Shown here one piece after another: positions 1-8,800 of a stretch of 12,815 bases of DNA. The notes under the pieces are model-generated. The model saw nothing but the letters and a program-made list of their open reading frames with translations, was not told the origin of the DNA and searched no databases. Position numbers and translations under genes: made by a program. Source of the DNA: an uncultured Candidatus Nemicrothrix sp. (GTDB lineage: Bacteria > Actinomycetota > Acidimicrobiia > Acidimicrobiales > UBA8592). Within the stretch, counting starts at the first letter, position 1. The number at the start of each line of letters is the position of its first letter. The stretch lies in assembly GCA_913046155.1 (NCBI GenBank), contig CAJWRY010000030.1:1-12815 (forward strand). Reading direction: 5' to 3'.

Positions 1-20
1 AAAACTGTTACCAAATAGAA

Positions 21-1412
21 GTGAACATAGTTGTAATAGGGGCTGGGGAAGTAGGTGCATACATAACACGCCTGCTTACCGACCCCAAACATCAAACGCA
101 AAATATGAATGTGTCTGTTATTGACCCTGACTCTGCTCGCATTAAACAACTAGACGGCGTTTTAGATGCGACTATGGTCAAAGGCAGCGGGAGTCATCCA
201 GAAGTTCTTGAGATGGCGGGTATTGATGAAGCGGATCTTCTAGTTGCGGTCTCGTCAAACGATGAAGTTAACTTATTAGCCAATCTTTACGCCCGGAATA
301 GGGGAGTAGAGAAATCAATAATTCGAATTGAAGCTGATGAAATCAAAGCCTCGTCCAAAGTAGAGCCTTGGTTCTTGGGGGGCGAACAACCGGATCTTAT
401 TTTTGATCCAGATGAAGACACTGCACGTGAAATATCCGAACTGTTGGATTCCTGGGGTGCAGATGAAATCGCAACATTGGGTGGGGGTCAAGTTGTAGTT
501 ATCGGTGTAACTATTAATGCTGAGGCTGATTTTTGTGGGAAAACCCTATCTCAGATAGGAGCTGAATATGAACCCGATTGGAGCTTCTTGGTAGCGGCTC
601 TCCGTCGTGAAGGAGAAGCTAAAATTCCGCGTTCTGAAGAAACTCTTCAAGCGGGTGATCACATATGGCTTGTGATTAAAAAAAGTGAAAAAAGCAAAGT
701 ACTTGAAACTCTGGGATTTAAACGCAAGAAACATAAACGGATCCTCCTCCTAGGCGGAGGCCGTACAGGAGAGTTTCTGGCGAGACGACTTATAAAAATG
801 AAATTTCGCGAGGTCACGTTAGTGGAATCTGACTCGGTAAGAGCAGAAGAATTGGCTGAGAAGCTTGATGGAGTAGACATCAGGAAAGGCGATATCACCG
901 ATGCACAGTTCATTTCTGAAATTGATGCTGGCAAATATGACGCCGCTGTAGCACTCACCGGTAAAGATGAAGCTAATGTTCTTTCCTGTATGTACGCGAA
1001 ATCTCTAGGGACTGACCGGACTATAGCCATCCTCCATAAGCTTAAGTTGATGGACGTACTTGATTTCGCAGATGTTGATTCAACTCTCTCGCCAGTTACA
1101 GCAAGTGCAAATCGCGTCCTTAGATATGTCCATGATGTCAAAGATGTGGCAACTTTTTTAGGTGTAGATCAGGATTTTGAGGTAGTTGAACTTAAGGTTG
1201 GTGCGGAAAGCAGAGCTACCGAAAAGAAGTTGAGTGAGCTTAAGCTGCCACGAGACGTATTGATAGGGGCTTTTATTCGCGATGACGAAGCCTCTATCGT
1301 GAGAGGATCAACTCAACTGCAGGCTGACGACACTGTTTTGCTTATAGCCCCACCTGAACAGGTTGATGGCATACGGAAAGACTATTTTATTTCAGAGCAT
1401 TCCGAAGATTAG
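21..1412 (+). CDS. trkA: TrkA, NAD-binding regulatory subunit of the Trk K+ uptake system
   Basis: This is the cytoplasmic ring-forming subunit that gates TrkH potassium channels in response to bound nucleotide. Its 463 residues form two RCK modules, the usual TrkA layout and length (about 458 in E. coli). RCK_N1 spans about 1-130 with the Rossmann motif GAGEVG (G7, G9, G12) and an acidic D35 at the end of the second strand. RCK_C1 spans about 145-235. RCK_N2 spans about 238-370 with GGGRTG (G245, G247, G250) and acidic E269. RCK_C2 spans about 380-450. Both nucleotide sites look intact. The start is GTG at 21, placing MNIVVIGAG at the N-terminus as expected for the family. No clear Shine-Dalgarno precedes it, and the frame stays open to the window edge, so a slightly earlier start is not excluded. 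It leads two trkH genes after a 24-base gap, consistent with one operon. The family call is firm; the exact start is less so. Confidence 0.96.
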   Translation: MNIVVIGAGEVGAYITRLLTDPKHQTQNMNVSVIDPDSARIKQLDGVLDATMVKGSGSHPEVLEMAGIDEADLLVAVSSNDEVNLLANLYARNRGVEKSIIRIEADEIKASSKVEPWFLGGEQPDLIFDPDEDTAREISELLDSWGADEIATLGGGQVVVIGVTINAEADFCGKTLSQIGAEYEPDWSFLVAALRREGEAKIPRSEETLQAGDHIWLVIKKSEKSKVLETLGFKRKKHKRILLLGGGRTGEFLARRLIKMKFREVTLVESDSVRAEELAEKLDGVDIRKGDITDAQFISEIDAGKYDAAVALTGKDEANVLSCMYAKSLGTDRTIAILHKLKLMDVLDFADVDSTLSPVTASANRVLRYVHDVKDVATFLGVDQDFEVVELKVGAESRATEKKLSELKLPRDVLIGAFIRDDEASIVRGSTQLQADDTVLLIAPPEQVDGIRKDYFISEHSED

Positions 1413-1436
1413 TTTTCGGTGTCATAGAGTTTCCCA

Positions 1437-2960
1437 ATGCGAATAGCCACACTAAAATTAAACCAGATGCGCAACTTCAAAAGCCCAAAAGGGTTGCAAA
1501 GCAACTACGGTTCTATCATTTTCGCATCTATTTCGCTTGGAGCTACTTCAATCGTCGCAGGTTTCGCAGACTATCCCTCCGGTGCTGATGGAAGGGTTTC
1601 TTTGGTTTTAGTTATTTCGGGGTTCTTCCTATCTTCATTTGCTGTACTTAATTTTAAGGGTTTAAGGAATTTTGAGGTTAATAAACCATCAGAAGTCTTT
1701 TCTTTTAGTTTCTATTTTCTTCTAGCTTTCATAGCTTTACAATCAGTTCTGTTACTAGCTTCCGGCGTAGTCGACACAATCGATGTAGCTATTCTTGAAT
1801 CGGCGTCTGGAATAACTACAACAGCAATTTCGTCCCTTAACCCAGAAGCTTTGCCGACCTCAATTAATGTATTCAGATCATTAACACAATGGGTGGGAGG
1901 GTTAGGTGCCCTTTTTCTAGTCTTTGTAGCCACTCCAATAACCTCAAGCGGTGATAACCCGTCTGCGGCTTACGGGCCCAAAATATTCTCCCGAAAGCCT
2001 TTAAAACGTATGCAAGAAATCGGTATTCTTTATATCGGCCTTACAGTATGTGTATTCGTTGCTCTAAATGTTGCTGGAATGGGAATATTTGATTCCTTTG
2101 CGCATTCGTTAACTACTTCCTCTACGGGAGGTTTCAGTACGAAAGCATCATCAATATCGTCTTTTCAGTCAGGGCCTATTGAATGGGTGTTGATATGCGC
2201 AATGTTTTTAGGGGGGCTTAATCTAGGGATCATTTGGTGGTTCGGTAGAAGGAAACTCCAGAATATTAAATCGAATAATGAATTGCGACTCTACTTGCTG
2301 ATGTTCTTCGGTGGGGCACTTCTATTTTGGCTGAAGGGAGACTTTGTAGGCCCCTTTGGTTATCAAGTACGAGATGCGTTTTTTAAAGTCTCTTCTCTCC
2401 TCAGTACAACTGGCTATATCAATAAAGGTTGGGAATTCTCTTCAGGGATTAGCGCTATTGCGTTATTGCTGCTTGCGACAGGCGGAATGGCTGGGTCACC
2501 GGGTGGTGGCTTTGGAATTCACAGGCTCATTGAATTGATTAAATACTTGCGTAGAGAGTTGACACGTAAATACAACCGACAAGCAATTAGAAAAATCAAA
2601 GTTAGTGGTGAAGTAGTGAATGAACGGGAACTCGACAAGCTCCAGGGTTACACGGCCATCTTTATATTTATTATTGCTATGGGCTCATTTCTGCTTTCAC
2701 TGGATAACGAGTCGCTACGAATTGAAGATTCGGTAGCTGTTTCGTTATCAGCATTCGTTACAGCAGGACCTCCGATTACTGAATCTGGTTTGGTAAACGG
2801 GTATGGGATTCTAGGAAATTTCACTCTTAGTATTTTGATGGTGGTGGGAAGACTCTCAATACTCCCTGCTGCGTACATGATTTTGAAGTTATCGCAAGCA
2901 ATCAGATTGAATTTACGTGGATTCGTTTCTAACGAGGTGCAGAGTGATGAAATTCTCTAG
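1437..2960 (+). CDS. trkH: TrkH-like K+ transporter membrane subunit with divergent first pore loop (TrkH1)
   Basis: Integral membrane protein of the TrkH/KtrB/HKT superfamily, 507 residues. Two extra N-terminal membrane segments (about 24-44 and 53-73) match the D0 part of TrkH, followed by four membrane-pore-membrane repeats. The pore loops are P1 SGITTTAIS (124-132), P2 STGGFST (229-235), P3 STTGY (323-327) and P4 TAGPP (442-446). The glycine lining the selectivity filter is present in P2, P3 and P4, but P1 has Ala130 in its place. The intramembrane loop after P3 (349-363, GG.AGS.GGG..IHR) has Gly360 where the family usually has lysine. RSLTQWVGGLG after P1 and the conserved GRL (471-473, Arg472) in the last helix are normal, so this is a real TrkH fold and not a decayed one. 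It should work with the TrkA encoded upstream and may pair with the next gene product. The ATG at 1437 has only a weak purine stretch (TAGAG) ahead of it; Met11 is a possible later start. Confidence 0.9.
   Translation: MRIATLKLNQMRNFKSPKGLQSNYGSIIFASISLGATSIVAGFADYPSGADGRVSLVLVISGFFLSSFAVLNFKGLRNFEVNKPSEVFSFSFYFLLAFIALQSVLLLASGVVDTIDVAILESASGITTTAISSLNPEALPTSINVFRSLTQWVGGLGALFLVFVATPITSSGDNPSAAYGPKIFSRKPLKRMQEIGILYIGLTVCVFVALNVAGMGIFDSFAHSLTTSSTGGFSTKASSISSFQSGPIEWVLICAMFLGGLNLGIIWWFGRRKLQNIKSNNELRLYLLMFFGGALLFWLKGDFVGPFGYQVRDAFFKVSSLLSTTGYINKGWEFSSGISAIALLLLATGGMAGSPGGGFGIHRLIELIKYLRRELTRKYNRQAIRKIKVSGEVVNERELDKLQGYTAIFIFIIAMGSFLLSLDNESLRIEDSVAVSLSAFVTAGPPITESGLVNGYGILGNFTLSILMVVGRLSILPAAYMILKLSQAIRLNLRGFVSNEVQSDEIL
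2934..2939 (+). promoter_or_regulatory. Ribosome binding site deciding the second trkH start
   Basis: GAGGTG lies seven bases before the ATG at 2947, a good Shine-Dalgarno for that codon. The upstream in-frame GTG at 2917 has no such sequence before it (it is preceded by GATTGAATTTAC). The site lies inside the last codons of the preceding trkH, which suggests translational coupling between the two membrane subunits. Confidence 0.65.
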
Positions 2961-4476
2961 ACGACTTTTCCTTGAGGGTTTATTCGAGTCTGCAACAATA
3001 AACATAATCGGACTGACCCTTCTTTTTCTCACGCCGGGATTACTGATTTCTGGGTTAATCGAATGGGTATCTTCTGATTCGCACCATGAATTCTCTCTTT
3101 TTGCTACCGCTGCAATTGCTGCAGTGTTAGGTTTATCTCTCAGGGCAGTCACATCAATCGCAGATGATTCAATGGATAGGCCTAAAGCTATATTCTCAGT
3201 AGTTGCGTGGAGTTGGGTTGGGTGTGTTTTAGTTGGAATGCTTCCGTATCTTTTCGCTGGCGTATTTCCGTGGTCCAAAATAGATAACGCCTTATTTGAA
3301 ACAATTTCTGGATTTTCAACAACTGGATCAACAGTCCTCCAAGATATTGAAGCTAGTAGTAGGGGTATTTTATTCTGGCGTCAACTTACGCAATGGTATG
3401 GAGGGATGGGGATCATTGTGCTGGCAGTTACTGTCTTGCCTAGTTTAGGAGTAGGCGGACTTCAGTTAATGACTGCGGAGTCTCCTGGTCATGAATCCGA
3501 CAAGTTACGCGCCCGCTCTATTGATACAGCTAAATCGCTTTGGATTGTGTATTTCGGGGTGACGATTACGATTGCGTTACTCCTTTGGGCTACTCCTAAT
3601 GTCGGCCTCTACGATGCTGTAGCTCACGGGCTTTCAACAGCAGCTATAGGAGGATTTTCAACAAAGAACGGCTCAATAGGAAGCTTTGATTCTTATCTTG
3701 TCGAACTAATTATCGTATTTGGAATGTTTATCGGAGCAATGAACTACAACCTGCAATATAAATTTTGGAAGAATAAGGGTGATTTTCGTATTTTCACTCG
3801 CTCTTCGGAATGGAAGCTGTATGTCAGAATCACGTTGTTGTTTGTCACAGTGATATTTCTCATGAATTGGTTAATGGATTCGGTTGATGTGGGTATAGCT
3901 TTCAGAGATTCATTATTTAACGTAGTCACTCTAGCAAGTAGCACAGGGTTCGGGAATGTTCGTCCTGATGGAATAGGTAATTTTGTTTTGTGGGGTACGG
4001 CAAGCCAATTATTGCTTCTATTCCTAATGACAGTTGGAGGTACGTTTGGTTCGACAGCCGGAGGAATGAAGATTTTCCGAATGCAAATCGGTTTCAAGGC
4101 TCTTTCAAGAGAGCTGAAATTGATTCGAAGACCTAATGGAGAATATCCAATAAAGGTTGGTAAAGAAAAGATTGAAGAGAAGGTTGTGGCTTCAATACTA
4201 GGTTTTATTGCCCTATTTATTTCATTGGTTATAATCGGGACCGTTTCATTGACGTTCTTTTTCAACGAAGATTTAGTAACGGCTCTAAGCGGATCAATTT
4301 CGGCAATGAGTAACATGGGACCGGCTTTGGGCGAAGCTGGACCTACATCAAACTTCTTAGAATTTGAGAGAGGTAGTCGCTCAATCATTGCTATCTTGAT
4401 GATTATTGGACGGCTCGAGATCTATGCTGTGCTTCTCATGTTTCTATCACTTGTTGACAGATTGAAAATCAGGTAA
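2947..4476 (+). CDS. trkH: TrkH potassium channel/transporter subunit with canonical filter (TrkH2)
   Basis: Membrane pore subunit of the Trk K+ uptake system, 509 residues from the ATG at 2947; a GTG at 2917 would add ten residues. Numbering from 2947, two D0 helices (about 16-41, 50-68) precede four pore repeats. All four filter glycines are present: P1 SGFSTTGST (G127), P2 AIGGFSTK (G235), P3 SSTGFG (G334) and P4 SNMGPAL (G458). The gating loop after P3 reads GGTFGSTAGGMKIFR (364-378) with the conserved lysine K375, and the last helix carries GRLE with R489. By every visible family feature this is the conventional TrkH of the pair. I chose 2947 because it has a well-spaced GAGGTG and begins MKFSRRLF. 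It then overlaps the preceding trkH by 14 bases, typical of coupled translation. It ends by abutting the M18 peptidase gene on the other strand. TrkA from the first gene should gate it. Confidence 0.94.
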   Translation: MKFSRRLFLEGLFESATINIIGLTLLFLTPGLLISGLIEWVSSDSHHEFSLFATAAIAAVLGLSLRAVTSIADDSMDRPKAIFSVVAWSWVGCVLVGMLPYLFAGVFPWSKIDNALFETISGFSTTGSTVLQDIEASSRGILFWRQLTQWYGGMGIIVLAVTVLPSLGVGGLQLMTAESPGHESDKLRARSIDTAKSLWIVYFGVTITIALLLWATPNVGLYDAVAHGLSTAAIGGFSTKNGSIGSFDSYLVELIIVFGMFIGAMNYNLQYKFWKNKGDFRIFTRSSEWKLYVRITLLFVTVIFLMNWLMDSVDVGIAFRDSLFNVVTLASSTGFGNVRPDGIGNFVLWGTASQLLLLFLMTVGGTFGSTAGGMKIFRMQIGFKALSRELKLIRRPNGEYPIKVGKEKIEEKVVASILGFIALFISLVIIGTVSLTFFFNEDLVTALSGSISAMSNMGPALGEAGPTSNFLEFERGSRSIIAILMIIGRLEIYAVLLMFLSLVDRLKIR

Positions 4477-5754
4477 TCAGCTCCCAAAAAAATTAAATAA
4501 AAAGTCTTCAAGAAACGTTACGTCGCGTTTGCCACACAACTCGCGTGTGGAGTGCATGGACAATTGAGGTATACCAAGATCTATTGTGCTGATGCCTAAA
4601 TTCGCAGAGCTAATAGGCCCGATGGTAGACCCACAGGCAAGATCGCTTCTGTTGCTGAACAGTTGATAGGGGATATTGTTACTTTCGCAGATCTTCTGCG
4701 CGGTTGCCTGCCCAATTGCGTTCGTTGCATACCGCTCGTTGCTATTTCGTTTAATTGCTATCCCAGCGTTCATTCGGATTTCGTGGTCCAAATCATGCTT
4801 TTCAAGGTAATTCGGGTGTGTGGCATGGGCGCCATCGGCAGAGACCATTAACGATTTAGCCAAGGCCTCTGAGTAGTCTATGTCTTTAAAGATCCGTTGG
4901 ATTAATAACGGTAATAGGTTCCCAGCTGCGCCTGCAGCAGAAGTACTGCCTACCTCCTCATGATTAAATAGGCATAGTATGGGCACTTTTTTAAATTTAT
5001 CGCCGGAGACACTCTTTATGAATGATGATAAGGAAGCGTGACAAGAGATGAGGTTATCAATACGAGCTGAAGCTATCCATTGTTTGTCAGCTCCTGCAAA
5101 GGTTGCTTTCTGGAGGTCATGGAGCATCAAATCCCAAGATCGGATACTCTGTCGATCAATTCCAGACTCAGACGCGATGAAACCAACAAGATCCGTAGTG
5201 TCAGAAGAAACGTCATTCCAAATGGGCCGGAGGTGCTGTTGGGGATTAAGGATAAGACCATTCTCGTTAACAGATCTATTCAAATGGATGGCAAGTTGGG
5301 GAATCTTCGCAACTGGTTCATTGATCTGTACCAAGTGTTCTTCGATCTCATTATTTGGTGAAAGCGTGATGAGCCGACCAGAAATTCCTAGGTCCCTATC
5401 AAGCCAACTATTAAGTAAGGCGCCACCGTACACTTCAACACCAAACTGAGACAGGCCAACTTGATTCCCCTTCAAGACAGGTTTCAAACGAAGATTCGGG
5501 CTATCAGTATGCGCTGCGACGATCGCTAACCCATTCGAGGCTTCCTTTGTGTTCCGAAAGTACCATGCAGCGATACTCCCATCACGCTCAATAAAGTAAC
5601 CTCCTGTTGACAGCTTCCAAGGCGTCTGCTCATTCAATTGAGTAAAGTTGGCTTTGAGTAAATGATCTCTCACGTTCTTGACTGCGTGGTAGGGAGAGGT
5701 AGAAGTGTCTAGAAAGTTGAACAACTCGCTGTGGTTCTCTTGCAACGTATTCAC
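4477..5754 (-). CDS. apeB: M18 family aminopeptidase (aspartyl aminopeptidase type)
   Basis: Cytosolic two-zinc metallopeptidase that removes N-terminal residues, in this family often Asp or Glu, from peptides. Its 425 residues match the usual bacterial M18 length. Metal and catalytic motifs appear in order: AHTDSP (His82), ARIDNL (Asp233, the expected bridging ligand), NHEEVGS (Glu266/Glu267, general base and ligand), SADGAHATHPN (Asp307) and SMHSTREL (His401). The chain therefore looks active. It has no signal peptide or membrane segment. The start used here is GTG at 5754. A TTG three codons in (5745) has AGGTGA five bases upstream and may be the true start, which would shorten the protein by three residues. 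The gene is convergent with the second trkH with no bases between the stop codons, and divergent from gltB. Substrate preference cannot be read from the sequence, so the aspartyl specificity is inherited from the family. Confidence 0.93.
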   Translation of the reverse strand: MNTLQENHSELFNFLDTSTSPYHAVKNVRDHLLKANFTQLNEQTPWKLSTGGYFIERDGSIAAWYFRNTKEASNGLAIVAAHTDSPNLRLKPVLKGNQVGLSQFGVEVYGGALLNSWLDRDLGISGRLITLSPNNEIEEHLVQINEPVAKIPQLAIHLNRSVNENGLILNPQQHLRPIWNDVSSDTTDLVGFIASESGIDRQSIRSWDLMLHDLQKATFAGADKQWIASARIDNLISCHASLSSFIKSVSGDKFKKVPILCLFNHEEVGSTSAAGAAGNLLPLLIQRIFKDIDYSEALAKSLMVSADGAHATHPNYLEKHDLDHEIRMNAGIAIKRNSNERYATNAIGQATAQKICESNNIPYQLFSNRSDLACGSTIGPISSANLGISTIDLGIPQLSMHSTRELCGKRDVTFLEDFLFNFFGS

Positions 5755-5756
5755 CT
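5751..5756 (-). promoter_or_regulatory. Candidate ribosome binding site for the M18 aminopeptidase
   Basis: On the minus strand AGGTGA lies five bases upstream of a TTG codon at 5745. The GTG at 5754, three codons earlier, falls inside this motif and has only a weak TTTAG ahead of it. The motif therefore favours TTG as the initiation codon. Both starts give nearly the same protein. Confidence 0.45.
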
Positions 5757-5895
5757 AAACAGCATGCCTTTATTATTTGACAACCACTACTTAGTTACCT
5801 TGACTAGTTAAAACTTCGTAAGAATTGATAAACTAGCAACAGCTGGGTCAACGTCGCCTCACGCTGTCCTAGTCGTACAGCATCGAAGGAAACGT
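5755..5895. promoter_or_regulatory. Divergent promoter region between the M18 aminopeptidase and gltB
   Basis: These 141 bases are the only substantial gap between genes and must serve both divergent units. Toward gltB there is a consensus-like TTGACA at 5777-5782 and a TTGACT at 5800-5805. Neither has a strong TATAAT at 16-18 bases; TAAACT at 5829-5834 is the nearest weak match. Toward the aminopeptidase, TTGACC (complement of 5846-5851) is followed 15 bases later by TATCAA (complement of 5825-5830), a short-spaced weak pair. I see no clear operator repeat or riboswitch fold. The role is inferred mainly from gene layout, and the precise promoter positions are uncertain. Confidence 0.4.
5886..5890 (+). 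promoter_or_regulatory. Ribosome binding site of gltB
   Basis: AAGGA is spaced five bases before the GTG at 5896. This supports the GTG start and the short propeptide ahead of the catalytic cysteine. Confidence 0.65.
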
Positions 5896-8800
5896 GTGAA
5901 AAGTAATATCAACCCAGATTTGCCTATAGAACAAGGCTTATATAACCCGGCGTTTGAGCATGACTCCTGTGGCGTTAACTTCATTGCGGACTTAAAAGGA
6001 CGAGCCAGTCACGAAATAGTGTCCTCTGGAATTGCTGCCCTATGTCAGTTGCAGCATCGAGGTGCTTTAGGAGCAGAAACGAATACAGGAGACGGTGCGG
6101 GAATCCTCATACAGATCCCCGATAAGTTCCTAAGGGACGTTGTCAATTTTCAACTTCCGCCAAAAGGGCAATACGCAACAGGTATAGCGTTTATGCCACA
6201 AGACGACAATAAATGTGACTCGGCAATAACTCAGATAGAAACAATAGCAACAAGTCTAAATTTAGATGTATTGGGTTGGCGCGAAGTCCCAATTGATAGT
6301 TCTTTCCTTGGAAGTGGTGCGCTCGGAACAATGCCGAAATTTTTGCAAGTATTCATTTCAGCTACTTCTGCGGACGGAGATTTAATTGACGGAATAGCGC
6401 TTGACAGGCGTGCATACGTTCTTCGCAAACGTTGCGAAAACGAAATCGCATTTGAGCATATAGATGTAGCGACCCAAGGAATGGGCGGAATGTCTAAAAC
6501 ACATCAAGGTGTCTATTTCCCAAGTCTGTCTTCAAGGACCTTTGTCTATAAGGGAATGCTAACAACCCCGCAGTTAGGGGACTTCTACCGAGATCTTAAA
6601 GACCCCAGAGTGGAAAGCGCACTAGCACTGGTGCATTCAAGATTCTCGACGAACACCTTTCCGTCATGGCCACTAGCCCATCCTTATCGCTATGTAGCTC
6701 ACAATGGTGAAATTAACACAGTTCAAGGAAATAGGAACTGGATGCGTGCACGTGAAGCCTTAATGCAATCAGACCTTCTGGAAACTGAGCTAGAAAACTT
6801 ATTCCCAATTTGTACTCCTGGCGCATCTGACACTGCCGCTTTCGACGAATGTCTAGAGCTTTTAGTGCTGGCTGGCTACCCATTGCAAGAAGCAGTGCTA
6901 ATGATGATTCCCGAGCCGTGGGAAAATCATGAAGGCATGGATCAGTCCTTAAAAGATTTCTACAAATATCAGTCCGCACGGATGGAACCATGGGATGGGC
7001 CTGCGTCAATAATATTCACTGACGGCACAGTAGTTGGAGCTGTCTTAGACCGGAACGGACTTCGTCCATCAAGGTATTGGGTCACAGACGATGATCTCGT
7101 GATTATGGCATCTGAAGTTGGAGTAGTTGACGTAGCTCCTGAAAAGATAATTGAAAAAGGACGATTGCAGCCTGGCAAAATGTTCTTTATTGACACAAAT
7201 GAAGGAAGAATCGTGAGGGACGAAGAGATAAAATCAAAGCTAGTCTCTCAACGACCGTACGGATCATGGCTCAAAGAAAACCAAGTAGATCTGAGTGAAC
7301 TACCCGAACGGCATGTTCCAAGACCTGAAGACAGTACCCTGCTCACACGACAGAAACTATTTGGTTATACAAACGAAGAGATAAAAATCTTATTATCTCC
7401 GATGTACCAGTTTGGTAAAGAAGCAATTGGTTCAATGGGTACAGATACTCCTGTAGCTGTGCTTTCTAGCAGACCTAGGCTTATCTATGATTACTTCCAG
7501 CAGTTATTTGCTCAAGTAACTAATCCGCCACTAGACGCAATCAGGGAAGAGATCGTCACATCTACCTGTGGTTGGTTAGGGCCTGAAGGAAATCTGTTAA
7601 ATCCTACACCCGAATCTGCTCGACGGATATTTATAAATCATCCCGTACTTCTCAATAGCGAACTTATGAATATATTGGATATTGATGGCGAAATCAGTGG
7701 TCAGGATGGTCTAGAGAACTTCAAAACGCAGATAATCCCCTGTGTATATCCGGTGGATGAAGGTGGAAGCGGTTTGAGGGCCGCTATTGAGAATATTCGC
7801 GCATTCTCGACACAGGCGATAACGGAAGGTAAGAACCTGCTAGTGCTTTCTGACAGGGGAGCAAGTGCAAGTCATGCACCCATACCTGCCCTCTTAGCTA
7901 CAGCTGCCGTTCATCATCATCTAGTGAGGCAAAAGTCGCGTTCTCAAGTGAGCTTGATAATAGAAACTGGTGAAATGCGCGAAGTTCATCATCTTTGTCT
8001 CTTGCTTGGATACGGAGCAAACGCAGTAAACCCTTATCTTGCTTTTGAAACGATTACCGACCTTATAGAGCGTCAAGAGGAAGAGGTCGATCAAAGATTA
8101 ACGACTGAAATGGCGCATCTAAATTACGTAAAAGCGTGCGACAAAGGCGTTCTGAAAGTTATGTCAAAAATGGGGATTTCAACGGTTCGTAGCTATGTTG
8201 GATCACAAATTTTTGAAGCAATAGGTTTGGGGCAATCACTGATTATTGATGCTTTCCCTGGGACCATGAGTAGGTTAGGCGGAGTCGGATACGCACAGTT
8301 GGCGGAAGAAATTAGATTACGGCATCAAATTGCCTTTCCAAAAGTTCCTTCCCATAGAGCTCACCGAGACCTAATAGCAGGTGGGGAATATCAGTGGCGA
8401 CGCGAAGGGGAATTTCACTTATTCAATCCTGAAACTATCTTTAAATTGCAGCATGCGACACAAGAAAAGCGGTATGACATTTTCAAAGAATACACAAAAC
8501 GTGTTGACGAACAAGCCAGAGATCTAGCTACGCTTCGCGGACTATTCAAATTCAGGTCAGGAGTTAATGACGCTATATCCATTGACGAAGTTGAACCTGC
8601 AAGTGAAATTATGAAGACATTTTCTACCGGAGCTATGTCGTATGGATCAATCTCAGCAGAAGCCCATGAGACTTTAGCAATAGCTATGAATAGAATAGGA
8701 GCTAAGTCAAATACTGGTGAGGGCGGTGAGGACTCTAAGAGGTATACACCTGATCAAAATGGAGATCTACGTCGCTCAGCTATCAAACAAGCAGCTTCTG

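Noticed and set aside
659..1141. Open frame of 160 codons on the minus strand inside trkA
   Set aside because: It is antisense to the second RCK module of TrkA, of low complexity (Ser/Arg/Pro rich), and has no recognisable domain.
1437..2960. TrkH1 as a decaying pseudogene because of the pore substitution
   Set aside because: The frame is intact at full length, three of four filter glycines and the conserved GRL arginine remain, and the gene is embedded in a tight operon. Changed function is likelier than decay.
3744..4388. Open frame of 214 codons on the minus strand inside trkH2
   Set aside because: It lies wholly antisense to a clear TrkH with all pore motifs, resembles no family I know, and has no ribosome site I could identify. 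It is a shadow of the membrane-protein codon pattern.
5048..5449. Open frame of 133 codons on the plus strand opposite the M18 aminopeptidase
   Set aside because: The minus-strand peptidase has all its metal ligands and full length, and the plus-strand frame shows no domain.
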